Source: Gp6-AA40 sp035711805 (GTDB lineage: Bacteria; Acidobacteriota; Vicinamibacteria; Vicinamibacterales; UBA2999). Taken from it: a stretch of DNA of 64,000 bases. Location: positions 1-64,000 of the forward strand of contig DASTBV010000147.1 in assembly GCA_035711805.1 (NCBI GenBank). Reading direction: 5' to 3'. How positions within the stretch are numbered: position 1 is the stretch's first letter; every line of letters begins with the position of its first letter. A program made the position numbers and the translations under genes. The notes below the pieces were generated by a model. That model ran no database searches, was not told where the DNA came from, and saw only the letters and a list, made by a program, of their open reading frames with translations. Of the stretch, positions 54,169 through 63,068 are shown in pieces.

Positions 54169-54592
54169 GGTCGTCGACTCGCGCGAAAGCAAGGAAGGCG
54201 AAGTGATCCGCCGGCGGCGCGAGTGTCTTGATTGCGGCCGGCGTTTCACGAGCTACGAGCGGATCGACGAAATCCCGTACATGGTGGTCAAGAAGGATGG
54301 GACGCGCGAGCGCTTCGAGCGTCAGAAGCTCGTCGCCGGGCTGCTCAAAGCGTGCGAGAAGCGCCCCGTGAGCATCGCCGCCATCGAATCCGTCGCCGAC
54401 AAAATCGAAGCGCGCCTGCAGGATCGTCCCGAAAAGGAAATGGGCACCGAGGAAGTGGGCGCCATCGTCATGGAGGAGCTGAAGCGGCTGGACAAGGTCG
54501 CCTACGTGCGTTTCGCCTCCGTGTACCGCTCGTTCCGTGACGTGGGCGAGTTCATGAACGAGCTCAAGGATCTTCTTAGCGCCAAGGAATAG
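54134..54592 (+). CDS. nrdR: Transcriptional repressor NrdR
   Basis: The 152-residue protein begins with a zinc ribbon (MKCPFCGHLGDKVVDSRESK, ECLDCGRRFTSYERI, with four Cys) and continues with an ATP-cone domain (VVKKDGTRERFERQKLVAGL). Known role: ATP/dATP-sensing repressor of ribonucleotide reductase genes through NrdR boxes. No nrd genes are in the window. It overlaps the preceding membrane-protein gene on the same strand. Confidence 0.97.
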   Translation: MKCPFCGHLGDKVVDSRESKEGEVIRRRRECLDCGRRFTSYERIDEIPYMVVKKDGTRERFERQKLVAGLLKACEKRPVSIAAIESVADKIEARLQDRPEKEMGTEEVGAIVMEELKRLDKVAYVRFASVYRSFRDVGEFMNELKDLLSAKE

Positions 54593-54598
54593 AGCATA

Positions 54599-56815
54599 GT
54601 GGGGCGCAAGCCGTTCCTCGACAACACCAAGCTGATCCTGATCGGGATCGTGGCGCTGATCGCGGCGCTGGCGGGCTTCCTGGTGCTCGCGAACCGCGCG
54701 TCTGCGGTTGCCCCGGACGTCCTCGCGGAGTTCGTTCTCTACGCCCTCTTCGCCACCAACTTGACGATGCTGCTGGCGCTGCTGTTCGTGCTGGCGCGCA
54801 ACGTCATCAAGCTTGTCGTCGAGCAGCGAAAGGCGATCCCGTTCGCCCGTTTCCGGACCCGGCTGGTGATGGCGCTGCTCGGCATGACGCTCATTCCAGC
54901 CGTCCTGGTGCTGATCGTCGGCAGCGAACTCATCCGCAACAACATCGATCGCTTCTTCAACGCGCCAATGGCCACGATGCTGTCGTCGGCGCGCGATATC
55001 GCCAGCGATTACTACCGCGAGCGGCAGCGTGTCATTGCATCGGTGTCCCAGCGTCTGGCCCGGCGGCTTGCCGCGGTGGATCTGGCTGCGGAGAGTGAGA
55101 CGGCACGCGAAATCGTCGCTCCCGACGTGGCGCAGGAGCGGCTCGATCTCGTCGAGATTTACCGCGTCGGTCCACGCGGACAGCTCGAGCTGCCGCCGCT
55201 TCTCGAGGTAGCGGCGCCGGTGGTCCCGCGCAACTACTCGCGCGCCCGCGTCGAGCAGCTGGCGCGGCAGGTGGCGCAGAGTGGCCGCGCCGGCGATCTG
55301 GTGGAGCAGCTCGACGTGCCTGACGGCGGAGACCTCGTTCGCACCGCAACGCCAATCCGGGCGGCGAGCAGCGGTCCTGTGCGCGGCGTGCTGATCGCCA
55401 GCGAATATCTGACCGGCGAATTTGCCGCGCGCGCGCGCAGCCTCACCGCCGCCTACGAGGATTACCGCCAGCTCGAAGTTCAGAAGCCCGCGCTGTCCAG
55501 CGTCTATCTCGCGTTCTTCCTGATGTTGACGCTGATGATTCTCGTTGCCGCCACGTGGCTCGGACTCTACCTCGCCAAGCGGATTACGCGGCCGGTCCAG
55601 ATGCTCGCGACAGCCGCCGACGAGATCGGCGCGGGTCACCTCGATCACCGTGTCGACGTGAAAGTCGGCGATGAGTTCGCCGGACTGATCGACGCGTTCA
55701 ACCGGATGGCCGGCGATCTGGCCACGAGCCGCCGGCGGTTGGAGCGGTCGGCGGTCGAGCTCGAACGGAAGCACGAAGAGGTCGAAGGCCGGCGGCAATA
55801 CGTCGAGACGGTTCTCGACCGCATTGCCACCGGCGTGATCTCGATCGACAACGAGGGCCGCATCCGCACGTGGAACTCGGCGGCGACGCGACTGCTGGGG
55901 ATCGACTCGCGCGTCGACGGCCTGCGCGCCACGGCGGTCTTCGGCTCGCCGGAGCTCGAACCGCTGGCACGGCTCCTCACCGAGCGGGGGTCGCGGCGGG
56001 GCGACGCCGTCCCGACGGAGCTCTCGATTTCGCGCGATGGGCGGGAGCTGCACCTGGTGGTGATGGTCACGCCGCTGCGGCGGGCGGAAGGACGGGCCGA
56101 CGGCGTGGTGATCGTCTTTGACGACGTGTCGCCGCTCATCCGCGCGCAGAAGGTGGCGGCGTGGCGTGAGGTGGCGCGACGGCTTGCGCACGAAATCAAG
56201 AACCCGCTCACCCCGATCCAATTGTCGGCGGAGCGGCTGCAGCGCCACTTTGCCGGAGCCCCGGAGGCGACGCGCGCGCTGGTTGACGAGTGTGCTGCCG
56301 CGATCGTCACCGAAGTCGAGGCCCTCAAAGGGCTGGTCGACGAGTTCTCCCAGTTCGCGCGCATGCCGGCGCCGCGGGCCACGCCGACCGATCTGCACGG
56401 GCTGCTCGACGACGCGCTGGCGCTCTACCAGGGGCTCTTCAGCGATGTGCAGATCCGCACGCGCTTCGCGTCGTCGCTGCCGAAGATCTCAGCGGACCCC
56501 GAGCAGATCCGCCGCGTCATCATCAACATCGTCGACAACGCCATCGAGGCGGTCCAGCGGCGCGGCGCCATCGATATCGAAACGCAGCACGATGCGGGCA
56601 ACAGCCTGGTCCGAATCGTGGTCGCCGACGATGGCCCGGGGATCCCGGCGGCCGAGCGCGACAAGCTGTTTCTCCCGTACTACTCCACGAAGCAGCGGGG
56701 CAGCGGTCTCGGCCTCGCGATCGTGCGGCGGATCGTGGCGGAGCACGGCGGCAGCATCGACGTCAGCGATAACGTGCCGCGCGGAACCCGGTTCGCGATC
56801 GAATTACCATGCTGA
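54599..56815 (+). CDS. ntrY: Sensor histidine kinase of the NtrY type
   Basis: The 738-residue kinase has an N-terminal membrane part with helices at about 13-31, 42-66 and 85-106 (ILIGIVALIAALAGFLVLA first). A periplasmic loop, a further helix near residues 300-325 and a HAMP domain (RITRPVQMLATAADEIGAG) follow, then a PAS-like domain (about 400-495), and a HisKA region ARRLAHEIKNPLTPIQLSAE with the phospho-accepting His about 531. The HATPase domain has NIVDNAIEAV and GSGLGLAIVRRI. It starts at GTG 54599, six bases after nrdR. NtrY senses nitrogen or redox state. Confidence 0.93.
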   Translation: MGRKPFLDNTKLILIGIVALIAALAGFLVLANRASAVAPDVLAEFVLYALFATNLTMLLALLFVLARNVIKLVVEQRKAIPFARFRTRLVMALLGMTLIPAVLVLIVGSELIRNNIDRFFNAPMATMLSSARDIASDYYRERQRVIASVSQRLARRLAAVDLAAESETAREIVAPDVAQERLDLVEIYRVGPRGQLELPPLLEVAAPVVPRNYSRARVEQLARQVAQSGRAGDLVEQLDVPDGGDLVRTATPIRAASSGPVRGVLIASEYLTGEFAARARSLTAAYEDYRQLEVQKPALSSVYLAFFLMLTLMILVAATWLGLYLAKRITRPVQMLATAADEIGAGHLDHRVDVKVGDEFAGLIDAFNRMAGDLATSRRRLERSAVELERKHEEVEGRRQYVETVLDRIATGVISIDNEGRIRTWNSAATRLLGIDSRVDGLRATAVFGSPELEPLARLLTERGSRRGDAVPTELSISRDGRELHLVVMVTPLRRAEGRADGVVIVFDDVSPLIRAQKVAAWREVARRLAHEIKNPLTPIQLSAERLQRHFAGAPEATRALVDECAAAIVTEVEALKGLVDEFSQFARMPAPRATPTDLHGLLDDALALYQGLFSDVQIRTRFASSLPKISADPEQIRRVIINIVDNAIEAVQRRGAIDIETQHDAGNSLVRIVVADDGPGIPAAERDKLFLPYYSTKQRGSGLGLAIVRRIVAEHGGSIDVSDNVPRGTRFAIELPC

Positions 56816-56820
56816 TAACT

Positions 56821-56894
56821 GTGGCCACGAAGTCACGAAGTCACGGAAAGTTGTGTTCACCTGTATCTCCGTGTTTCCGTGTCTCCGTGGCTTG
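56821..56894. repeat. Inverted-repeat hairpin, CACGGAGA type (locus F)
   Basis: The left arm GCCACGAAGTCACGAAGTCA with CGGAAAG (56824-56850) pairs with the right arm at 56865-56894, whose complement is CAAGCCACGGAGACACGGAA plus ACACGGAGAT. It fills the ntrY-ntrX gap. Its words resemble locus E. Confidence 0.75.
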
Positions 56895-56902
56895 TCGGTG
56901 AC

Positions 56903-58282
<1,380 letters not shown>

Positions 58283-58285
<3 letters not shown>

Positions 58286-58852
58286 GTGGAAGAAGTGGAA
58301 AAAGTGGAAGAAGTGGAAGAAGTGGAAAAGTAAGTACTTAAGTACAACTAGCTATTGGGGTGCTCCTTCCAACGGCGGCTGTTCTTCCTCGCTGTAGCGA
58401 CCGACGCCGCGAAGATCTTCGCCAGTTCTTCAGCTTCCTGCACTAACGCAAAATCGTGACGTAAACCAGTATCGCGAAAGTAACGGAGCCAATCGGCAGC
58501 TTCATCGGCTTCTTCGAACACCACACCCAGTTTGGCTTTGAACTCCGCGTGTGAACGGCCACGGCGTGCGGCGCGGTAATTCATGCGCATGCCGTTGGCT
58601 GCGCGACGAAGCTGGTCGGCCGGTTCCTGCGCCTCCTTGGTTTTCGGCAGCCGGCTGCAGAACGCAAAAACAGCCAGAGAGAACAACTCCGTTCGCCGAA
58701 TCAAATCGCGCGGGGCCATAGGGCGGGTGAAGCACGCTCCGTGCCCTTGAGGGGAAACGAGGTTTTCCGTTACGGGACCGCACCCCCCGAAACATCTAGT
58801 TGTACTTTTTGCTTACTTTTCCACTTTTCCACTTTTCAACTTCTTCCACTTA
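58283..58852. mobile_element. Repeat hairpin enclosing a four-helix-bundle gene (IVS-like element, locus D)
   Basis: The left arm (58283-58351) is TAA, then five 9-nt GTGGAAGAA/GTGGAAAAA units, then GTAAGTACTTAAGTACAACT-AG. The right arm (58796-58852) is its imperfect inverse: the complement begins TAAGTGGAAGAAG and ends AAGTACAACTAG. Between the arms lies one gene (58348-58719, minus). Both flanking convergent genes end exactly at the outer TAA of an arm. The design is that of the other hairpins in this window plus a cargo gene. Confidence 0.75.
58348..58719 (-). CDS. Four-helix-bundle protein, 23S rRNA intervening-sequence (S23/Avd-like) family
   Basis: The 123-residue protein has the family sequence throughout: LIRRTELFSLAVFAFCSRLP, then QLRRAANGMRMNYRAARRG, EFKAKLGVVFEEADEAADWL and EAEELAKIFAASVATARKN. 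Family knowledge: such proteins are coded within intervening sequences of 23S rRNA genes and as related free-standing genes, and they share a fold with the Avd protein of diversity-generating retroelements. Their activity is not known with certainty. No reverse transcriptase is near. The gene lies inside a repeat hairpin; its TAG stop is formed by the inner end of the left arm. ATG at 58719. Confidence 0.88.
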   Translation of the reverse strand: MAPRDLIRRTELFSLAVFAFCSRLPKTKEAQEPADQLRRAANGMRMNYRAARRGRSHAEFKAKLGVVFEEADEAADWLRYFRDTGLRHDFALVQEAEELAKIFAASVATARKNSRRWKEHPNS

Positions 58853-59749
58853 TTTCGGCGCATCCCCCTCTATCGGCGCCACGCCACGCCCCGGGCCTGC
58901 CGCCGGTTGCGCACCGAGCGTCGCCCGCGCGCCGGCGCGGATGATGACCGCTTCGTCGCCAGCCTGAAAGAAGTTGTAGCCCTTGCGCGTGTCCTTCCAC
59001 GCGCTCGGACCGCCGAGCACCAGCATGCCTCGCTTCTGGACGACGGCGACGACCTGATTCACGAGTGACTCGTACTTGGCGTCGCCCTGTCGCAGCCCGG
59101 AGAAGCTGCCGAGGTCGGTCGAGGCGACGAACAGCCCGTCGATGCCGGGAACGGCGGCAATCTTCTCGGCCATCGCCACCCCGGCCGGGTTTTCGATCAT
59201 CGCGATGATCAGCAGGTTGTCGTTGATCGTCTGACGATAGTTGCCGCCCCACAGCGACCCGGCCTGGTTGTTGCCCTGGCTGCGGCGCCCGAGCGGCGGG
59301 TACTTCGCGAACTTGACCGCGTTCTCCGCCTTTTCGACCGTGTCCACCATCGGCACCATGATGCCGAGCGCGCCGATGTCGGTGGCCTTCTGCAGGTCGC
59401 CTTCGGTCGCATCGGGAACGCGGATGAACGGGATCGCCGAAGCGCCCTTGCACGCCGCAACCATGTGCGCGACGTCCTGCCAGCTCATGGGACTGTGCTG
59501 CATCTCGATCCAGGTGAAATCGAACCCGGAGTTGGCGACGGCGCAATACGTGTCCGGATTGCCAATCAGCACCGTGGCGCCGACGACCTGCTTGCCGTCA
59601 CGAAGCTTCTGCTTGACCGTGTTGTAGAGAGCCGGCGCCGGACGGGCACCGGCAGACGCGGGCGTCTGCTGCGCGTTGACGCCCGCATGCAGGGCAGTCG
59701 AGGCGATCGCCGCGCCAAGCATAAAGTTGCGAATCCGATTGCGACGCAT
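58850..59749 (-). CDS. Exported HpcH/HpaI-type aldolase
   Basis: The 299-residue protein has a signal peptide (RNFMLGAAIASTALHAGVNA). The HpcH/HpaI aldolase/citrate-lyase fold shows GNPDTYCAVANSGFDFTWIE, IPFIRVPDATEGDLQKATDI, GIMVPMVDTVEKAENAV and IAMIENPAGVAMAEKI, including the conserved Glu and Asp metal ligands. These enzymes normally act in the cytosol on 2-keto acids, so export is odd. The ATG overlaps the stop of ftcD by one base (TGATG). The TAA stop is the right end of the repeat element. Confidence 0.85.
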   Translation of the reverse strand: MRRNRIRNFMLGAAIASTALHAGVNAQQTPASAGARPAPALYNTVKQKLRDGKQVVGATVLIGNPDTYCAVANSGFDFTWIEMQHSPMSWQDVAHMVAACKGASAIPFIRVPDATEGDLQKATDIGALGIMVPMVDTVEKAENAVKFAKYPPLGRRSQGNNQAGSLWGGNYRQTINDNLLIIAMIENPAGVAMAEKIAAVPGIDGLFVASTDLGSFSGLRQGDAKYESLVNQVVAVVQKRGMLVLGGPSAWKDTRKGYNFFQAGDEAVIIRAGARATLGAQPAAGPGRGVAPIEGDAPK

Positions 59750-60648
59750 CAGCGCATCTCCTTGAGCCGGTGCTCGAGTACCTGATTGGGGTTGAACCCT
59801 GCCAACTGCAGCGACTGTTCGGGATTGGGCGGCAGCGCCGCCTCCGGTACCAGCCCGACGATTTCACTCTCCAGGACCGACGTGCCGCGGCGTTCCGCTT
59901 CCTGCCTGACCGCCTCGAACACGCGCACGATCGGCGTTTTTTCGTAGTTCGTCAAGTTCATGGAGACCTGGACGACTCCGCGGTGCTCGAGCGCGATACC
60001 CAAGGCTTTCACGAATGGCAATCCACCGCTGCTGTGCCGCACGGCCGCCGCGATCGTCTTCGCCGTCTCCAGGCGGCCGGTTGCCAGGTTGACGTTGAAC
60101 GCAATCAGCGGTGCCCGGGCGCCGATTACGGTTGCCCCCGCGGTGGGATGGGGCCGCGACGGTCCGTAATCAGGCTGCCACTCGGGCAGCGCCAGCTTCG
60201 CCGCGAGCCCCTCGAACTCACCGCGGCGGATATCGGCGAGGTTGCGCCTGGCGTCCGTCGTGGCCGCTTCCTCGTAGAGGAACACGGGAATCCGGAAGCG
60301 CGACGCCACGCTGGCGGCTGTCGTCCCCGCCAGCGCGACACAGTCCGCCATCGTCGCGCCGCTGAGCGGAATGAATGGAACGACGTCGACCGCGCCAAGC
60401 CGCGGATGTGCGCCGGAGTGCGATCGCAGATCGATCGCGGCGACTGCCGTCTCGAACAGGGCGAGCACGGCATCGGCCACCGGCTGTGCGTCGCCCGCGA
60501 AGGTGAACACCGATCGGTTGTGCGCGGGGTCGGACGAGCGGTCGAGCAGGCGCACGCCGGCGACGCGTTCGATCGAGGAGGCGAGCCGGTCGATCACGTC
60601 ACGGCGACGACCGTCGCTGACGTTCGGCACGCACTCAATCAGGGCCAT
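59749..60648 (-). CDS. ftcD: Glutamate formimidoyltransferase
   Basis: The 299-residue enzyme transfers the formimino group from formimino-glutamate to tetrahydrofolate in histidine breakdown. Motifs: ECVPNVSDGRRRDVIDRLA, SHSGAHPRLGAVDVVPFIPL (with the catalytic His region about residue 80) and LIAFNVNLATGRLETAKTIA. It is the single-domain form without the cyclodeaminase. No hut genes are nearby. It heads the two-gene unit with the exported aldolase. The ATG at 60648 may have a leader of only two bases. Confidence 0.92.
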   Translation of the reverse strand: MALIECVPNVSDGRRRDVIDRLASSIERVAGVRLLDRSSDPAHNRSVFTFAGDAQPVADAVLALFETAVAAIDLRSHSGAHPRLGAVDVVPFIPLSGATMADCVALAGTTAASVASRFRIPVFLYEEAATTDARRNLADIRRGEFEGLAAKLALPEWQPDYGPSRPHPTAGATVIGARAPLIAFNVNLATGRLETAKTIAAAVRHSSGGLPFVKALGIALEHRGVVQVSMNLTNYEKTPIVRVFEAVRQEAERRGTSVLESEIVGLVPEAALPPNPEQSLQLAGFNPNQVLEHRLKEMR

Positions 60649-60655
60649 AAGCGCT

Positions 60656-60662
60656 TATAATA
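60656..60662. promoter_or_regulatory. Overlapping divergent -10 hexamers (TATAATA)
   Basis: TATAAT (60656-60661, plus) predicts a start near 60668, 20 bases before the ATG at 60688. TATTAT on the minus strand (60662-60657) predicts a start near 60650, two bases before the ftcD ATG. Confidence 0.48.
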
Positions 60663-60687
60663 GGCGTGCTTCCGTGCCCAAAGCCGC

Positions 60688-61542
60688 ATGACCGAGCCGC
60701 TGCGCACCGCGCCCGGCAGTGAGACGTCCGCTGAGGCGGCGGATCGCGAGGCGTTGATCGAGCGGCTCCTTCTCGCCGGCCTCGATCACTACTTCGAAGG
60801 CCGATTCGAACAAGCGGTCAACATCTGGACGCGTGTGGCGTTCCTCGAGCGGGGCCACGGCCGTGCGCGCGCGTACATCGAGCGGGCACGCGGAGCGCTG
60901 GCCGAACGGCAGCGGGAGTCGGACGAGCTGCTGCACCGTGGGCTGGAGGCATATCGGACCGGGGATCTGACCGGCGCGCGCGAGCTCCTGACGCGGGCCG
61001 CCGCGGCCGGCAGCAGCGAGACGGCGCTGGTATTCCTGCAGCGTCTCGGCGTCGCCGAGGCTGGTCAGGCCGCTGCGACGCCCGTCGCTCAGATCGCCGA
61101 TGACGGAGGAACGTCTGCCGGACGGCCATTTCGCCGGCACAGCGACAAGCCCATCGTCGCGGCGACGAACTGGTTGGCGACCATTGCCGTGTGTGTGGGC
61201 ATTGCGTCCGCAATCCTGTTGGCGGCGCCCCCAATCGCGTCGTGGCTCGGCGAAGGGCCCTCGGCAGCAGCGGCCGCCGGCCGGCCGACGGACGATCCGC
61301 TGCCCATGGTCCGCGGCGCGGAGTTGCGTGTGTCGCAGGCCAAGGCACTGTTCGAGGGTGGAAAGCCTCACGACGCGCTTCGGCTGCTTGAATCGATCGA
61401 CCGCGGTGATCCGCTTCGCGGCGACGCGGACGCGCTGACCGCGGCAATTCAGATGAGGCTTCTTGCCACGGTGCTTGGCGAGCCTGACAAGGCTGGCCCC
61501 ACGACACCTCGCGCACCAACCGCAGGGGAGGCCGTCCGATGA
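60688..61542 (+). CDS. TPR-like protein with one transmembrane helix, hypothetical
   Basis: The 284-residue protein has an N-terminal TPR-like helical part (LDHYFEGRFEQAVNIWTRVA, LEAYRTGDLTGARELLTRAA), one membrane helix (WLATIAVCVGIASAILLAA, about 165-183) and a C-terminal part with a third TPR-like unit (AKALFEGGKPHDALRLLESI). It is coupled to the RDD gene by an ATGA overlap. Probably a scaffold for an envelope complex; function unknown. Confidence 0.72.
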   Translation: MTEPLRTAPGSETSAEAADREALIERLLLAGLDHYFEGRFEQAVNIWTRVAFLERGHGRARAYIERARGALAERQRESDELLHRGLEAYRTGDLTGARELLTRAAAAGSSETALVFLQRLGVAEAGQAAATPVAQIADDGGTSAGRPFRRHSDKPIVAATNWLATIAVCVGIASAILLAAPPIASWLGEGPSAAAAAGRPTDDPLPMVRGAELRVSQAKALFEGGKPHDALRLLESIDRGDPLRGDADALTAAIQMRLLATVLGEPDKAGPTTPRAPTAGEAVR

Positions 61543-62555
61543 AGTGCCCGAAATGTGAGTACCTCGGATTCGAGACCGGCGATCGCTGCAAGAAGTGCGG
61601 CTACGACTTCTCGCTGGCGGTTGTCCTTGCCGCGCCGCAGGACGCCGACCTGCCGCTGCGCGAACCGGAACCGCCGCGCGATGCCGACCGATGGCTGAAT
61701 CAGCTCGAGGCCCGACTCGACAACGTGCGGCCGGTGGCCTCGTCTTCGACCATCCCGGCAGATCCGCTCGCTGCGATAACGCTTGACGCGCGACCGGCGG
61801 CTCCGGCTGCGACCACCCATCCCGCGGTCAACCCCACGATCCATAACACTGTCCGGCAGCCGCTCCCGACGCGCGCTGCCCCGGCGTTGCCGCTGTTTCA
61901 GCCAGGGAGCGCCGATTCCGACGAGCCGCTGATCAAGGTGCCAGCCACTCCGAGACCGCCGCTGGCGGTTCGCCGCACGCCCGACAAGCCGCGGCTTCGG
62001 ACAGTTCCGAAGCCCAGAGCGCAGGAGGCCGATCCTGTCCTGGCGTTTGCGGAAGAACCCCTCGCCGCTCCTGCGCTTCCCACGTCCGCGCCGCCCGTGC
62101 CGTCGCGGACACGATCATCCGTCCCGGTGGTCGCGACGACAAGCGGTCCGGCCCGGCGTCTCATTGCCGCCTTCCTCGATCACGTGATCCTGCTCTCCAT
62201 CGATGCGATCGTGATCTATTTCACGTTCCAGATCGCCGGCCTGCCGTTCAGCGCGTGGCGAGCAGTGCCGATCGTCCCGCTGGCGTTGTTTCTGATGATG
62301 GTGAAGGGGTCGTACTTCTCCGTGTTCACGATGCTCGGCGGTCAGACCGTTGGCAAGATGGCGACCGGGATCCGGGTCGTCACCGACACCGATCGCGAGG
62401 TCGAGCCCGCCAGAGCCGTTCAGCGCACATTGGCCGCCCTGGCGTCCGTCGCCACCGTCGGCATCGGGTTCGCCCCGGTGCTGTTCGCCGGCGACCGCCG
62501 TGCGCTCCACGATCGCGTCGCCGGCACACGCGTCGTCGGCCCGGTTCACGAGTAG
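61539..62555 (+). CDS. RDD-family membrane protein with a zinc-ribbon N-terminus
   Basis: The 338-residue protein starts with a four-Cys zinc ribbon (MKCPKCEYLGF, DRCKKCGYDF; C3, C6, C17, C20). A long Pro/Ala/Arg-rich linker (about 35-195) follows, then the RDD domain (ARRLIAAFLDHVILLSIDAI, GGQTVGKMATGIRVV, RALHDRVAGTRVVG). RDD proteins are small membrane proteins, some of which act in ion or stress tolerance. The ATG overlaps the preceding stop. Confidence 0.82.
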   Translation: MKCPKCEYLGFETGDRCKKCGYDFSLAVVLAAPQDADLPLREPEPPRDADRWLNQLEARLDNVRPVASSSTIPADPLAAITLDARPAAPAATTHPAVNPTIHNTVRQPLPTRAAPALPLFQPGSADSDEPLIKVPATPRPPLAVRRTPDKPRLRTVPKPRAQEADPVLAFAEEPLAAPALPTSAPPVPSRTRSSVPVVATTSGPARRLIAAFLDHVILLSIDAIVIYFTFQIAGLPFSAWRAVPIVPLALFLMMVKGSYFSVFTMLGGQTVGKMATGIRVVTDTDREVEPARAVQRTLAALASVATVGIGFAPVLFAGDRRALHDRVAGTRVVGPVHE

Positions 62556-62561
62556 CCTTTC

Positions 62562-63068
62562 TTGTCTTCTGGTGGGCCGGAACAGCACGGCCAGTCTCTC
62601 GTCCAGCGCGCCGCCGTTTTCGTCGCAACCTGCGGTTACGTCGGCTACGCACCCATAGCGCCGGGGACATTCGGCTCGGCGGCGGGCCTTGCCGTCTTCG
62701 CCGTGGTGCGGGCAACGGGGTCAACCACCGTCGAACTGGCGACGATCGCGGTTCTCTTTGCGATTGGGATCTGGGCGGGCACGGTGGCCGAACACCACTT
62801 TGGCGGTATCGATCCTGGCCCCGTGGTGATGGACGAGGTGGTCGGCATGCTGATCACGCTGGCGCTGCTGCCTGTGAACGCCACCGGAGCGATTGTCGGT
62901 TTCTTCGTGTTTCGCGCGCTCGACGTCGTCAAGCCGTGGCCGTCCGGCGGCTTCGAAAAGCTGCCGGGCGGTCTGGGCGTGATGGCGGACGACGGGATGG
63001 CCGCCATTTACGGGAACCTGGTGATGCGCGGACTGATCTGGATGGCGCCGGCCGGGTGGCTCGTGTGA
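62562..63068 (+). CDS. pgpA: Phosphatidylglycerophosphatase A
   Basis: The 168-residue membrane enzyme dephosphorylates phosphatidylglycerol phosphate. Family signatures: GYVGYAPIAPGTFGSAAGLA, DPGPVVMDEVVGML, and FRALDVVKPWPSGGFEKLPG with GVMADDGMAAIYGNL. The start must be TTG at 62562, because there is no ATG or GTG before the first helix. It is six bases after the RDD gene and coupled by a GTGA overlap to cinA. Confidence 0.92.
   Translation: MSSGGPEQHGQSLVQRAAVFVATCGYVGYAPIAPGTFGSAAGLAVFAVVRATGSTTVELATIAVLFAIGIWAGTVAEHHFGGIDPGPVVMDEVVGMLITLALLPVNATGAIVGFFVFRALDVVKPWPSGGFEKLPGGLGVMADDGMAAIYGNLVMRGLIWMAPAGWLV

Noticed and set aside
54056..56398. 780-codon frame antisense to nrdR/ntrY
   Set aside because: Shadow frame over two well-supported genes.
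58286..58330. Regular 9-nt GTGGAAGAA repeats read as a CRISPR or coding VNTR
   Set aside because: There are no spacers and units are too short; the units follow a stop codon and have an inverted partner at 58796-58852.
58348..58719. Avd component of a diversity-generating retroelement
   Set aside because: No reverse transcriptase, template repeat or variable repeat is found nearby; the sequence fits the general IVS four-helix-bundle family.
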